64,000 nt of DNA from Theobroma cacao (taxonomy: Eukaryota; Streptophyta; Magnoliopsida; Malvales; Malvaceae), in assembly GCF_000208745.1 (NCBI RefSeq), contig NC_030855.1:18737881-18801880 (forward strand), written 5' to 3'. A program made the position numbers and the translations under genes. This document shows positions 50,690-63,878 of this stretch, piece by piece; positions within the stretch are counted from its first letter, which is position 1, and each line of letters begins with the position of its first letter. The notes beneath the pieces are model-generated. The model saw nothing but the letters and a program-made list of their open reading frames with translations, was not told the DNA's origin and did not search any database.

Positions 50690-51080
50690 CCCGTCTCGAT
50701 TGGCGACTGCTTCGCCACCCGGTAAGTAGCTTTATTAGCTTTATGCATAATGAAACCAATCTTTTGCTTCCTGAAACTTCTGCAAAGGATACTTAACATT
50801 TGGAAAAAATGGGAGCAATCGTCCAAAACTTGGGTATACCCTTCCTTTCTATTTCATAAGCACCACCTTTGACAAGAAAAACTCTTCCAACTTTCCCTAG
50901 TAGCTAATAGAGCTCCTTTTAGTGCCAGAGCTTGAGCTAGTTGTTGTCCTTAGCATTCATTGCCCTCCCTATTCCTGCCAATATTTGACCCTATCCATTT
51001 CTTGCTATAATTCCATTGCCTACCTCAGCAAACTTTCCATCATAGATCCCTTCATAATTTATCTTGATCCATTCTGTGGA
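50690..51080 (-). pseudogene. RNase H fragment of a second LINE family
   Basis: The minus strand from 51072 reads WIKINYEGIYDGKFAEVGNG then IIARN, stop, GQILAGIGRAMNAKDNN. After a shift it continues AQALALKGALLATRE. This resembles the RNase H domain of plant LINE ORF2 or reverse-transcriptase-like proteins, where NYDGAF and EALALKEAL are usual. It is clearly different from the two LINE copies above. The first catalytic Asp is replaced by Glu, and stops and a frameshift are present. Confidence 0.6.
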
Positions 51081-54000
51081 GGAAACCATGTTTCTTAACT
51101 ACCAGTCTGAACATTTGAGGCCTTGCTGATAGTGTAGTTGTATGTCCTGCAAGGAAATCTGTTGGTTATGCAAAGCTAGAACTTGTATTTAAACATTTAT
51201 CATTTATTAACGGTTTTCATTGTTTCTAAAAATTTTGTAAAAGTTGATTAGTTGAAATAAAGTTTATGGAGTGTTATATACTTTGCAAAAAGTATCATTA
51301 GGAGTTATAGTTATAAGAATCTTATTACATCAAAATATTATTCCTCAACCATTCCTATTCAAAATTTTTATTAGAAAATTCGATATTAATAAAACATAGA
51401 AACTGGTATATGATTATGTTTCTCACTTATAAGTAAACAATCGATCTCATAAATTAAAGCATGCGAATACTTGAACTAACATGTGGATGCTTATTATAAG
51501 AACAAGTTCACTAAATATAACTCATCGTGAGAATTTCATTTGGTATGTTACTCAAATGTTTATGAAATAAATCTCATGTTACAAATGTATAAGTGATCCT
51601 TAGACTTAAGATCATTTGGTTACCTTACGTATGATTCGAGTGCTATGCTTTGATACTGATTAAAGTGGTCCTAGCCCAAAATGCTAAAAAAGGATGGATA
51701 TTAGGTATAGTATAAAATATATGATGGTAAGTCAATGATTTATAGAGGATTCATTACCTTAAGTGAATATAAGGGGAATATCCCATTATGTCTTGATAAG
51801 TAATAACTTATGGAAGTTGTAGGCCTAGTCAATTAGAGATGTCAACAAATGAGTTTGTCTACACTCTTATGATGAGTTTGATTATTAGAATAAAGTACTA
51901 AAATGGCAAAGACAAAATTAAAGTAGATACTGCAACATGCTTCAAGTCTTATCGAGATATTAGATGATGAAGGGATAATTATTACATTACAAGACTTTGT
52001 AATGAAAGAGAGAGTCTAACCACTATGACTTTTCATAATATTTAAATAGTCATGATGCACTGTTATATGTCAATCTTAAGTTATAAGTATGAATTAATCA
52101 ACTAGGAATTAATGATGAATGCAAAAGAGTTTGATTTAGCTAATCCTAGTTTTAACTTGGATTGTAGTTAATATTTCTTGTCAACATGTTAAGTACCTAA
52201 TAAGTCATACACATTAAACAAAAGTTAATTGAGAATGTGAAAATGGGTTAATTAAATTGGACCTAATTGAAAGAATTTGAGAACTTTAGGGACTTAATTT
52301 AATAGCTGAATTAGTCTAAGGTAATTTTACAATTAGCATAAAGGTTATGAAAATCCTGCAAGAATTAGGGATTAATTCAATTGCCTAGACTTATGCAGCA
52401 AATTGAGGGCACAACTAGCACTACAAAATTACTACAAATCATCCACAAAACCTTGAGAGTTTTATGAAGAAAATTTTGAAAAGGTTTCAAAACCCTGAGA
52501 ATCAATTTTTTATTCTTCTTCTAAACTATTCAATAATTGTTTTTCTTTTTTTTATTGAGTGTGACACTTTAAACAGTAGTTGTTGGAAACCCTATAAATT
52601 AGTTTAAAAGAATAAACCCTGTGAATTGCACCTAACTTAGAGGCTTGGTACCTTTGTTGTTGATTGATGTACTTTGGTGTTATTGGTTGTGTTGTGGTGT
52701 CTTTTAGTAAAAAAATAAAATAAAATTCTATTGACCTCTCCCCTATCTAGTATTAAGCTTTACAAGTATTAATAAATTTAATCTCATTTGGAGTTATTCG
52801 AAATTGGTGTTCATGTGGATTACCATTAAAGGCGAAACACTTTGACTTATTTTGATTTATTGCAATCCGGCCTGGTGAAAAGAGTTGATATTATACTAAA
52901 TCTTTGTGATTTCGACTCCAAGGACATTAAGTATAATGATCTTTATACTTTAAGTAGGGTTTATCTGTACTCAATAACCAAAGCCTGATTCTGTGCAAGG
53001 AAAAAGTTTTTACTTTCTGTTGCCTATTATAGTATGATTGCATGCTTTTCTCAAGACTTGCTACGTGTCAAGGTCTTTAGCTTTGCGGCAGTCACATCCG
53101 CCATTGCCATTTTAGTTCTTGAATGGACATGAAGCTCCTAGTGACCTAGTCGAACATCACACACCTACTCTTTCAGATATATGTACCAACATATGTATGC
53201 CATCCGAATTTTAATGTTCATAGAAATGTCATCTTGAGAAAAGACTGCTAGCAGCCAATCATCAAATCTTGTAATATGTTTTTTTTTTTTTTTTGTTAAT
53301 TTTAAGACCAAGGCGACCTTCATACCAAGTTACTCTAGTCCAATCACAACTCAGACACATGATCCAATCTCCTCTTCTTGTAGGCACATTGGGGTAGGTG
53401 ACATGATTTAAAGAAGGTTTATTAGTTACACTCCCCAAAAATAACGATTAGTAATAACTGATTAAGCATATGTAAGTAAATAAAAGCATACACTATACTT
53501 TTTGTTCAAAAAAAATGATTTTTGATTTGAATAAGAAATGTAGTTGACTTTAAGAAGTTCCATAATTAAAAGTTTAGAAAAAGACGTCCTCCTCAATGAG
53601 CAAAAGGGTCTAAAATTTTAGCTTTAAAAACTTTGTAGGCCTATGTAGGTAGCAGAGATGCCATTCCATTATTTTGCTATGGTCCCCTTGAAAAGACAAT
53701 TAAATGCTGTCTCAAGTTACGACTTTTTGTTTATTTATTAAGGGCTGCTGGTAAGCATTAAAGTGTAATTTTCATTCTAAATAAATAAATTAGAAAATAA
53801 AATTCTAAAACTATTTGACTTTGTGCTTGTTTGGATGGGTTTTTTTTCTATCTCTTAAAAAAAATCAAATTAAATAAAAATTTAAAAAAAGTCTTAAAAA
53901 AATAATTTTTTTTTAAAAAAAAAATTAGAAAAAGCTTCAAAAAAAAGCTTTCTCTCATCTTTTTTTTAAAACACGTCTTTTTTTTAGAAAAATTTTCTTT

Positions 54001-54095
54001 TGGTTTCACAAATACCGTCATCTATTAAAAATAATAATAACATTATCTATTTTCATTTTTTTATGATTTATTATTAATTATAAATTTTATATTAT
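51081..54095. other. AT-rich intergenic DNA, possibly old LTR remnants
   Basis: No coding frame is recognised. The stretch 51160-52720 has the look of old retrotransposon LTR sequence, but I found no paired repeat or target duplication, so I do not call it. Confidence 0.4.
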
Positions 54096-54247
54096 ATAAA
54101 AATACTTTTTATACTTTTATAAATAAAAAATAAAATTAACTTTTTTCATTATGAACAAAAGNAATTATAAAATTTATATATATAAAAATACTTTTTATAC
54201 TTTTATAAATAAAAAATAAAATTAACTTTTTTCATTATGAACAAAAG
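54096..54247. repeat. Tandem duplication of ~83 bp at an N
   Basis: The segment TATAAAAATACTTTTTATAC... through ATGAACAAAAG occurs at about 54096-54161 and again at about 54179-54247, nearly identical. A single N (54162) lies at the junction. It may be a real duplication or an assembly join. Confidence 0.8.
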
Positions 54248-56084
54248 AATTTATGATTAATAAAAAATTATTTATTAAATACTTTTTAGGATAATTTTAA
54301 TCAAAAAAAATTTCTATAAATTATTTTATCAAATAATTTATTTATAAAAATAAATTTATTAAACAGATTTAATTTAATTTTAAAAATTATTTTTTTTTAT
54401 TAAAAACTTTTAATAACATTTAAGTTAAAAAAAATCATATCCACAAAATATGGTTGCCCATCGGAACGCTACTGTTAGTTGAATGATTAGTTGGTTTTGT
54501 TGATTCTCAAAACCAATCTTGGCCTTACATTTACGGATTTACCCACATAAGCCTCATTAATTAGTCACGTGCGATTTAAAACAGCTAGTTACACCCATAA
54601 GCAAGCCGAAGGTAATCTTTGTTCCCCCAACCGAGCGACCACTTATCATTCATGGCAAAGATCATCTCTTAACCCAAACTCCAATAAAGAGCGTGGACAT
54701 CCCTCACGTAGCCTTCACCATTTCTTAGTCCACCCAACCCACCATGATTCGTCCGTGTAAGCCACGCTAAAAAATCCCACGTGAAAACCAACCCTAACCT
54801 TGGCAGTTTCCGTACAAAAGCCAGGGGAGAAAAATAAGCAAAACAAAAGCAAGACAAGAACATTCGCTTGAATGAAGACGATCTTTAACGGATTTTTAGT
54901 TAAAAGGGTTGGCCAAATTTTGAACAAGAAAACATGTGGCCGTGAAAGCCACGATGCCTCGTTAATTACTCACATGTCAAAGAGACTCAGTCACTTTTTT
55001 ACCTCTTTCGATTCTCTAATAATTTAATAATCTTTTTGACTCATTGTTATTCCCTGCAAATTCTTTTACTTTTTCATGTACGGAATAGCCAATGAAGATA
55101 TGACATGTCAGCAAGATGATCTTTTTAAAAGTGGGTCGCAGATGATGTGGCAGGATCTATGCTGCTGTTGGGCAGTGGACAAAATGGGACGGGAGGAAGT
55201 GCTAGAAAGGATAGAGAGAAGTGGGGGAAGCGGGTGTTTTTTTCCTGACTTCTATCCAGTTTGGTCCCACGGACAGATTTTGCTTTCATTTTGGTTTATG
55301 GTTTTTTAATTGGTTCCATGGTGATGGAAGAGAGAGAAGAGATCCTTCTCTTGTGGAATTCCAAGGCAACCCTCTTCTCTGGCAGAATCTATCTTTTTCT
55401 ACATAATTATCTATCTCCCCCAGTGTTTTTTCTTCTTTCTATCTGAAATACCACTTTTATTTGTTTTCTTTTTTTAGGTTCTTTTTTCTTTACAACTTTT
55501 ACTGGTATTTCATGTTGTAAGAAAGGAATGTTAATTGTTATATTGTGGTGGTGGTGGTGTTGGCATCTGAATCTGAGCTAAAAGTTTGGTTCTTTTATGG
55601 GGCAGGTAAGGGGGTGGATAGTGGTGAAATTTTTGTGTTGTTATCAGTAGCTTAATTTGTTATAACTTCTGGGATATCGATTATTGGAGTAAAGATTTGG
55701 TTTTCATGGGGTGCTGTGGTTCTGGATGTTAGCAAACATTTGTGTTTGTTAGAGCAATTATTCATGAGTTCTTGTTTGTTGTTTATGGTGTTCAGTCAAA
55801 AGATCTGTTTTTTTGAGGTGGGGTGATCTTTGGATGTTGGTAGAGTTCTAAATTCTTCTTAAGTGACTGCTTTGGATGGTTGAATTGATCTAAAAGACTT
55901 GTTTGTTGCAAGTAGGTTGATTCTGGGTGATTGTGTTTCCTCTGTGAGAATTTTTTCCAATTGCCATCTGGGGATCAATTGTTTGGTCTGTATTGAATTT
56001 GGCTTGAAAGGATGCAAAGGGAATGTTTTGACGGTGGAAGAACCAGTTTTTTGAGTGGAATTTTGTGGTGAAGGATTGGAAAGG
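54248..56084 (+). promoter_or_regulatory. ELF3 promoter and 5' UTR region
   Basis: Non-coding DNA upstream of ELF3. G-boxes (CACGTG) stand at 54566-54571 and 54778-54783. A strong donor-like site, GGGGCAGGTAAGG (55600-55612), suggests a 5' UTR intron. Several ATGs precede the true start, so upstream open reading frames are likely if this region is transcribed. The transcription start is not determined. Confidence 0.45.
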
Positions 56085-59000
56085 ATGATGAGAGGAGGAA
56101 AAGATGAGGCAAAGGTGATGAGTCCTATGTTTCCTAGGCTTCATGTGAATGATACAGAGAGAGGAGGGCCCAGGGCACCTCCAAGGAATAAAATGGCTCT
56201 CTATGAGCAGCTTAGTATCCCTTCCCAAAGGTTCAACTCTGGATCACTACCCGTGTCGCCTCTTCCCCCAAATAGTAACAGCAGCTTGGTTCCTTCAATA
56301 TCATCAAGCCATGTAAGTTAGCTAATTTTAATGGTTTCCTAAAGTCATAAGATGCAATTGACTCCTTGAAATTACCTTGTTTGAATGGTCTCAAGCAATA
56401 TGCGTAGTCTGTGTTTGATGTCTTGAGAATTTTGTTTTGTTTCTCTGTCTGTTGAGTTTGATGCGATTTGATTTAAGGCTTGGCATCTACTACTGCTAGC
56501 TTAATTATCTGGTACCTACTTAACGTTTCTATGGATTTATTGTGTCTTTCCTGAAAATTTGCTAGGTGGGTCACCCAATTGTTCTAGATTCAATCAAATT
56601 CTTCTTTAAGTGTCATATTCTCTTTCATTGCATTCAAGCGTCTCTACCCGATGAATGTTCAGTTTGTAGAACAAAATCTGTGTGGGGTTCTGAGTTATGC
56701 GTGATGTAATTTTTTTCTATTTTATGTTGTGTGACAAGAAATTATTCATATTTGTAGGGTGGTGGCAATGGAAGGAGTATGTTTATGCCATTCGGCAACT
56801 CCCCCGAATCTTCAATTTTGGCTGAGAAGTTTCATTCTTATTCCATCCCTGGGATTAAACTAAATACCATGAAAGGAAATCAAGAAAAAAAATCCACAAA
56901 AGCTACAGATTACCAGAGTTTGGATACCACACCACCAATCCCAGCAATTTCTAAAAGCAATCCATTGCAACCACTCCATTTCTCTAACTTTAAGAAATTT
57001 TCTTTAAGGAAGCTAGGACACGATGATGACCTTAGGGTTCCTACATCTGTTCTGTCTGGAAGAGATCGAAATTGCAGTCGCAGTAAGCAGAGTGGAGGCC
57101 AGGAAAATTTTTCTAAATTGAACTTGAACTCTTCAATGCAACTTCAAACTGCTAACGAAAAGCAGATGAAGGAAAACTATTCTGTAGATCAAAAGTCGAG
57201 AAGATATTTTGGGAACGAAGCTGAGGAGAATGGAAGATTATCTCGAAGTAGTCAAGACCTCATGGAAAGGTCTAATTCAGTTCAGTCAACCAGAGATAAA
57301 ATCCTGGCAGACACATCATCTGACCTGCCAACCAAAATCAAGAATTCAGAATCATTAAAACGACCACATGCTTTCTTGAACCAAGAAAATAAAAGCAGCT
57401 CAGTAAATATGGTGAACAGTGTAGATGGTCCAAATGCACTGTTGCTTCAAGAGTGTGTGGCTACGCAAGACAAAATGATCTTCAGGGAAAATATTTTGGT
57501 GGAATCTGGCAGGTGCCGGGAAAATACTTCCAAGGTGAGAAATGAGTCTTGTTTGAGACAATCACTTGGAGTTGATAATGGAAGTCCAAATGTGCTTGAA
57601 AACACAAGTAAAGCCCATGAAGAAAAGAAGTGTGGGGCTATGGAAGTTGGGGTTGTTGGCGGGCATAATAATGTCCCAGATGCCGCCACGGTGGAGTCCA
57701 TATCTCATTTGGATATATGCCCTGATGATGTCGTGGGAATAATAGGTGAAAAACAATTCTGGAAAGTAAGAAGAGCTATGGTCAAGTAAGTATCCCTCTT
57801 TTGTTGTTGCTATGTGCATCTGCTGCAGCTAATGAACATCATAAGTATGTGGTCTATTGACTTTTGTTTAGCAGAGCTGCAGAGCTGCATTTTTATACCA
57901 ATAACTAATTTAAGATTTTAGCTTTGCTTCATATTCATTATTGTTGTACCCATATTAACGTCTTTTAGTTTAGATGTGTCTTTTTAATTAACAGTTTGAA
58001 CTATCCCATTAATGGATTCACATTAGTTTATCATTTTACAAGCTGTAGAAATTGTCAAAATCAAAGCTGGTGCTACTATCATTCATCAATGTTGATAGCA
58101 ACAGTGAAAGAGGGGATTGAATTAGCAACGACACCAAATAATCAACTAATGACACCTCAGGGAACTGAGGTCAACTTGGTACAGCTTCTATAATTCAGTC
58201 AACTGCCTTTTTTTGTGTGTGGGTGTGCGTTGGGAGCGGGGTGTTCTGGACATACTAGAAATCTTCTTATAGGCTCTCTCCAGATTCCAAAGATTCATAT
58301 ATTAAAATTTCCGGTATACTGTTTAACACAGGACAGCTTGAAGGGCTAGGGTTTTTAGTTAGATTATAATTTGAAATTCTTAAGAAATCAGGAAAATTGG
58401 GTAAAAGAAAAGAGAAGAAAAGAAAAGATTCCTAAGAAGTACGTAGGGTTGCTTGGGAATCACACTTAAAGATGATTGTATCACACAAACACAAGCAATA
58501 ATCTGAAAGTTTTCTTATGTATATCAATTCCCTCGATAGGGAGTACATTGATCTAGATAGACTCTTAGTATCCCTAACAGAAATAAAATCCTACGTCCCT
58601 TGGGAACTAGCATGTGCTTGGACTCTTAGCAAACATTAAGGAAATAGAAAACAAACAAACTTGACTTGAAACTCAAGAGACAGGAAATAAAATAAGAACC
58701 ATAAATCTGAGACTATAAAATAACTCTTGAACCCTATTCAAGCTCCGATCTGAACTATTTTAAGAAGATTGGTCTATTTTAAGTCACTTTCATTAGGTTT
58801 CTCTGTATCTCAATGCAGAATTAATTGCCCTTCCTGCACATTGGAGACAAAACTCTCTTCAGCATGAAACTTTACAGTATGAGCATGCTGTTTTTCAGGT
58901 CACAGGAAATATAGTTATAGGTAATTGTTAACTAGGTATATAAACTGCAGATACTCTTGGGATATATCTTTTGTTAATGGTTCATGTATTGCCTTCTATG

Positions 59001-60422
59001 TCATTTCTTGTTATATCAGTTTACCTTCTGTGTCTTCTACATGTAACCACTCTTAGTTGCTTTCACTGTTAAATGTTTAATATAATGTGCTGTTTGTGTC
59101 ACTTCTAATTCTTCCAAAATGCACTCAAAATTAAGTTTCTTGATAAGATACTAATTGTTATATCCATATTTTCAGCCAACAAAGAGTCTTTGCTGTGCAA
59201 GTCTTCGAGTTGCATAGACTTATAAAGGTAAACGGGAATGTGCTATTGACTTGCTAGGCATTTCAACAAATTATGTATGTAATCTCATTTTTTGGTTTCT
59301 TACCGATCTATCTGTGTAAAACAAAAACTAAATTACCTTGCTCTCTTTTCTTTTAATGGATTGAACAGAAGGAAAGGAAATTTACTTTGCATTAATTTGG
59401 AACAGGTTCAGAGGTTGATTGCTGGGTCACCACATATGTTGTTTGAAGATACCTTTTTTATGGGCAAACCATCTTTAGATGTTTCTCCCATCAAGAAGTT
59501 GCCATCTAACTATGTTCTTGAACCGCCATTGATTGTTAAAGTCAAAGATAGTTCTCAAAAACCAAATATTAGCATTGAATGTGCAGATGAGAATGCGGTT
59601 GCAAAGCTTCCTCTTCCTTCTGCCAATGATGATACCAGCAAAGGACTTGTTGCACTGCAACCTAAATATGGGCCTTATTTAGGAAATGCCTTGTCAACAC
59701 CTTTGGCTGCCAATACCAGGACATCTCCTTGGTGTTTCTCTCCATTTGGAAGTCAGTGGTTAGTTCCTGTAATGTCTCCTTCTGAAGGTCTTGTTTACAA
59801 GCCCTACGCAGGTCCTTGTCCTCCAACTGCAGGCTTTATGGCCCCAGTTTATGACAGCTGTGGTCCTGTGAACCTAGCTACAGGAGGTGGGGACTTTCTG
59901 AACACAGCTTACGGTGTTCCAGCTTCTCACCAACAAGGAATTGGAATTCTTCCTGGAAACTCTGCTATAGGTCAGACCTACTTTCCACATTATGGCATGC
60001 CAGTTATGAATCCATCTGTATCTGACTCAGCAGTTGAGCAGATGAGCCCGTTTATCGGAGTCCAGCTAAAGGGCAATCAGTTATCAACAGGTGATGTAAA
60101 CTTCACCATAGCTCACCAGAGTTCATGCAACATGTCAAGTCAGGTGAGTCAAGCAATCTCATATTGTGTTGGAAAATTGCCTGCATCAAAAGAGAGCGAA
60201 ATACAGGGAAGCACAGCAAGTAGTCCCTCTGAAAGGGCTAGAGGGGATGCGCTTCCTCTTTTCCCTACAGAACCTACAATTCAGGCATCTGATCACAATG
60301 CTCGGTCTAGTGGGCAGCAAACACGGGTGATTAAGGTTGTACCACATAACTCCAGATTAGCGACTGAATCAGCAGCTCGAATCTTCCAGTCTATACAAGA
60401 AGAAAGGAAACAGTACGATTAG
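56085..60422 (+). CDS. ELF3: EARLY FLOWERING 3, circadian clock scaffold
   Basis: Four coding exons join in frame to 774 aa: 56085-56312, 56758-57785, 59176-59227, 59406-60422. ELF3 is the nuclear scaffold of the evening complex with ELF4 and LUX. It gates light input to the clock and controls growth and flowering. Diagnostic blocks are [20 protein letters not shown] with [16 protein letters not shown] near the N-terminus, [20 protein letters not shown] then [15 protein letters not shown] across exons 2-3, [12 protein letters not shown], and the C-terminal [20 protein letters not shown] then [12 protein letters not shown]. The third block ([20 protein letters not shown] onward) is the prion-like region. 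No polyglutamine tract is present, unlike Arabidopsis. ATG 56085 and 56088 are adjacent; the first was chosen. Intron 2 is long (1.39 kb). Confidence 0.96.
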
Positions 60423-61146
60423 TTTTTGTATCTAATGAGACTGCGTGGCAAATGACTGTATTCTTATTATTTTGTCAAATATTTGATGTTTTGTACCAGT
60501 AATTCTTATATGCTAATAACATGTACATAGGCAACATAAGGTTGCAAAACAATCAACTTCTGCTTAATTGTAATCATGCTTGCTTCTAAGTTTTATGTTT
60601 TACTGGCTTTTCTTTAAGAGCCATTTTAGCAGCAAATCTTAGCCGCGTCGGAAAACCACTACTGCACCGTAAGCCTTTAATTAACAAGCATTCCAAGTCT
60701 CCTTTAAATACAATTCTGGAAGAAAGATAATCAAAAGAAAAGTCTCACATGTCACTTGTGCTTTCCGGTTATGGCAATGTTAGTGATTCCTGCTTTAACA
60801 AATTCAGACTCAGAGTGCATTGAGATCTGCATTTTGAACTCAGACCAAATGTTTCTTCATTGCCCATGAACAGCTTAACTTGCGATTATAAAAGCCAACC
60901 ACTTGGACTTACGAGGTTAGGGACTTTGGGTTATTGAAAAGAATGCCTACAACTTGAACTTGTCGTGGTTTCTTAGCTTCACCCGCATTCCAATCCTAAA
61001 TAACATCCACCCAACCTTTGATTTATTACTTAAAATTATTACATTCTTTATTTGGCTCTAAGGAAAATATCATACTATCATAAATTACCAGATCTTTGTC
61101 GCGCAAGTTGCAAGTAAATATCAAATTTTGTTGCTTTGTAATGGCT
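60423..61146. other. Intergenic DNA between convergent ELF3 and neprosin genes
   Basis: It presumably holds both 3' UTRs. No further gene is seen. Confidence 0.6.
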
Positions 61147-63253
61147 CTACTGGCATTTATCTGAATATCCAGGGCCACCAAAATAGAAATGGGTTCCGAA
61201 GTCGTTCTTGGTTGGTATATGTAAATCATAGCATGAAGGATTTGACGCATATGGCACAAGATTTTCAGGATCTCTCACAGCTCCAGAGTCATCAATATAC
61301 CCAAGATTTCGGAAAAAACTTGCTTTTCCAAAGTCTTCACTGGGAAAATGGCCACTCCCCATCTGAGTAGAGGTGTGGCGCCCTTCTAATTCTGAATTGA
61401 CAATCTCTCCGCCCCAAGTTATAAAATCTGCCCTGTCAGATAACCCTGTGAAGATGGAGCCTGGCCAGTATCCTAAATCTACGTTCTGTATCCTCAACCA
61501 CCAGTTTCCACTTTGCTTGTCCTGAAACATTTTCCTTGTGGTCATTTTATCTTGAAATATTCCTAACTCACTCAGGTTCATTTCTTAACACATCCCACAT
61601 AAGAAAAAGAACCAAAATTTTATCAGCCTTGCATAAATATAACATGTTCTTTACCTTATGTATAGTTATGCTCATCTCATATTGCTTGCCCCCATAAGTG
61701 GAAACAGGTTCTAGATTTCCACCAAGGCCAAACTTCTTGTCGGTTTGCACAAATCCAGGACAATCAAGATTATAGCAACCGGTGCTTTGATAGTCATCGC
61801 TCTAACGTTCCACAAACAAGCAACTTGAGACAACTTAGAGTGTAATGTAAATTACCAATATGAAGCATATGTTTGAAGGGATTTCTAACAAAATGTTCAC
61901 TGTTGAGATACAGATACAGAAGGGATCAAGCAAACTTACAGTCCAGTATATGAATAATTTTGTTCGTTTATCGACTTGGCTAACCTGCAATATGAATGTA
62001 TCAGTTTACCAAGCTGTTAATTTAATCAAAACAAAGGATATGAAATTTTCCTTGACAGAAAACTTACGATCCATCCAGCCTCCATAGAGTTCAATTCATC
62101 TTGAGGCCCTGACAAAAGCCAGATTTGTGCTAAGCTGAACTCGTTATCAAATGTTGGCGGATTCCATACGTTAAGCATTGCACTTGCTCCAAAATAGTTA
62201 CCATTAACAGCAGAAACTTGAGCGTACTAAATCATATTTTCATCAATAGCAAAGAAAGAGCATCATATAAACCAAAATTTAGGCTATTTTTACTTTTGTT
62301 TACAACTAAATGAAGGTATAAAGGAATGAGAAAATTTTGAAATGCTACCTCATGATTTCTGACAGCTTCACTTGCAACTTGGTCAAGGTTTTTCCTTCGA
62401 GGAACAAATGCCATAGTCCGAGTAGAGTTGTGTATTTGTGCTCTAACAATGGGGATCGTTCCTTCAGGGCATTGTCCATTCTTATGCCAACCTTGAAGGA
62501 GCTCTGATTCGAATTGTTCTGTTTCCATTCCTCTCGGATATGAACTTGGTTTCATCTGTAAAATCACAACAATCCTTAATTTGTTCATGTTAGATAAATA
62601 GATTTGAATACAAAGGAGTACTTTACTCCTTTTATTATTATTATTATTATTATTAGTTATTTTTTAAATATAAAGAAGAAACCATGTTTGAGGATACATT
62701 ATTCTGATATTATAAAAACCATATATATCATCTAAGTGCATGCATGTATATGTTTTGTATGACCTGTTCAAATCTCCTCAGGAATTCATCTATTTCAAGT
62801 GGGTATTTAAAGAAATTTCAAAACAAGTAAATAATGTGTCCCCGTAGCATGCATGCAATCATATTGGAGAAGCCACAGAGAAAATTGAATTGATAGGAAC
62901 CTGTACGGTGTGATTCTTGAGAAGAGGATGATTAAAAGCAGGTTGTTTGTAGATATCAACGCAGTCAATTACATCACCGTCTTCACTCTGTCAACAAATC
63001 AACAAACCATTATCGTCCATGAGATTTAATTAAATAATAATTATATAAACCATAAAGAAAAGGGAAAAACAAAGTATATGACAACCTGTATTGTTTTTAT
63101 TGCTCCTTCATGCTTAGCCAACTCCATGTTTCTAACAGAGGAGATGGACCTTCCATCAACTTGAACGTGAACATGGCTAAACATGTGATAGAGAGCTACA
63201 AAGACAAATATGCAGTATCCAAGCTTGGTCTTTGTATGATTCCGAGTATCCAT
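61147..63253 (-). CDS. Neprosin-domain protein (neprosin activation peptide + neprosin)
   Basis: Seven exons join in frame to 395 aa: 63253-63086, 62987-62901, 62555-62349, 62226-62068, 61984-61940, 61801-61655, 61521-61147. An N-terminal signal peptide ([20 protein letters not shown]) implies secretion. The activation-peptide domain follows ([29 protein letters not shown]). The neprosin domain (DUF239) comes next with [48 protein letters not shown] and ITWGGEIVN. Neprosin of Nepenthes is a secreted glutamic peptidase cutting after proline, and the Glu in WGGE is retained. The substrate here is unknown. The stretch after AGWI is shorter than usual: [11 protein letters not shown], where family members often have a PxLYGD-type insertion. 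Confidence 0.93.
62631..62655. repeat. (TTA)n microsatellite in a neprosin-gene intron
   Basis: About eight TTA units in the intron between the second and third coding exons. Confidence 0.9.
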
Positions 63254-63830
63254 CGAATTAAAAAAAAAAAAAAGGCTGAAAAGTTTTTCTGATCTTTGAG
63301 AAGGGAAATTTTGTCAGAAACAAATAAAAGTTGACTGATGAATGTTTATAGCATTAGAAACCAATATATATGGCATGCTATGTTAATATGGAATCAAATC
63401 TGTGATTTGTATCTGGGAAAAATAAATGTAAATGCAATTAGGAGTGTATATGGCAATCATCTTACCAAGAAGAAAAGATGCAGAATATGGTATAGATGGA
63501 TTTTTTTCCAATTTTAGTAATATACATTTGTATCCAATTAAGGATGAGAAAGGAAGATTTTTCATCTTGCATAGCCTTTTCACCTCTTAATAATTGATGC
63601 CGCTTGTGTTTTCTTACTTATACAAATGAGGAGGAAATCTTTATCACTTATCGTTTTAAACATTCCGATAAGTAAATTGATTCAAACATGTGTTTATATA
63701 ATTTAAGACGTAGATTTACGTGTTATTATGATAAACTGAAAATATTTAATGTTAAAATGATTAAGAACCGAGTTTTTATTTTCGAAGAATTTAAGCATTG
63801 AATTTACAATATAAAAAACTTTTTGTTAGG
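63254..63830. other. Upstream region of the neprosin gene
   Basis: It contains an A-run just above the start codon and a TATATAT tract at about 63364-63372 that could be the TATA box on the minus strand. Otherwise nothing is recognised. Confidence 0.4.
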
Positions 63831-63845
63831 TGTAGACACCTAAAA

Positions 63846-63878
<33 letters not shown>

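Noticed and set aside
51160..52720. A possible solo LTR
   Set aside because: No defined ends, no target duplication and no second copy in the window.
58230..58900. A transposon-like insertion in ELF3 intron 2
   Set aside because: The sequence looks unlike its flanks but I found no terminal repeats or duplication to define it.
59292..59405. Extension of the last ELF3 exon upstream to 59292
   Set aside because: It lies in the intron. The acceptor CAG at 59405 restores the conserved [12 protein letters not shown] junction.
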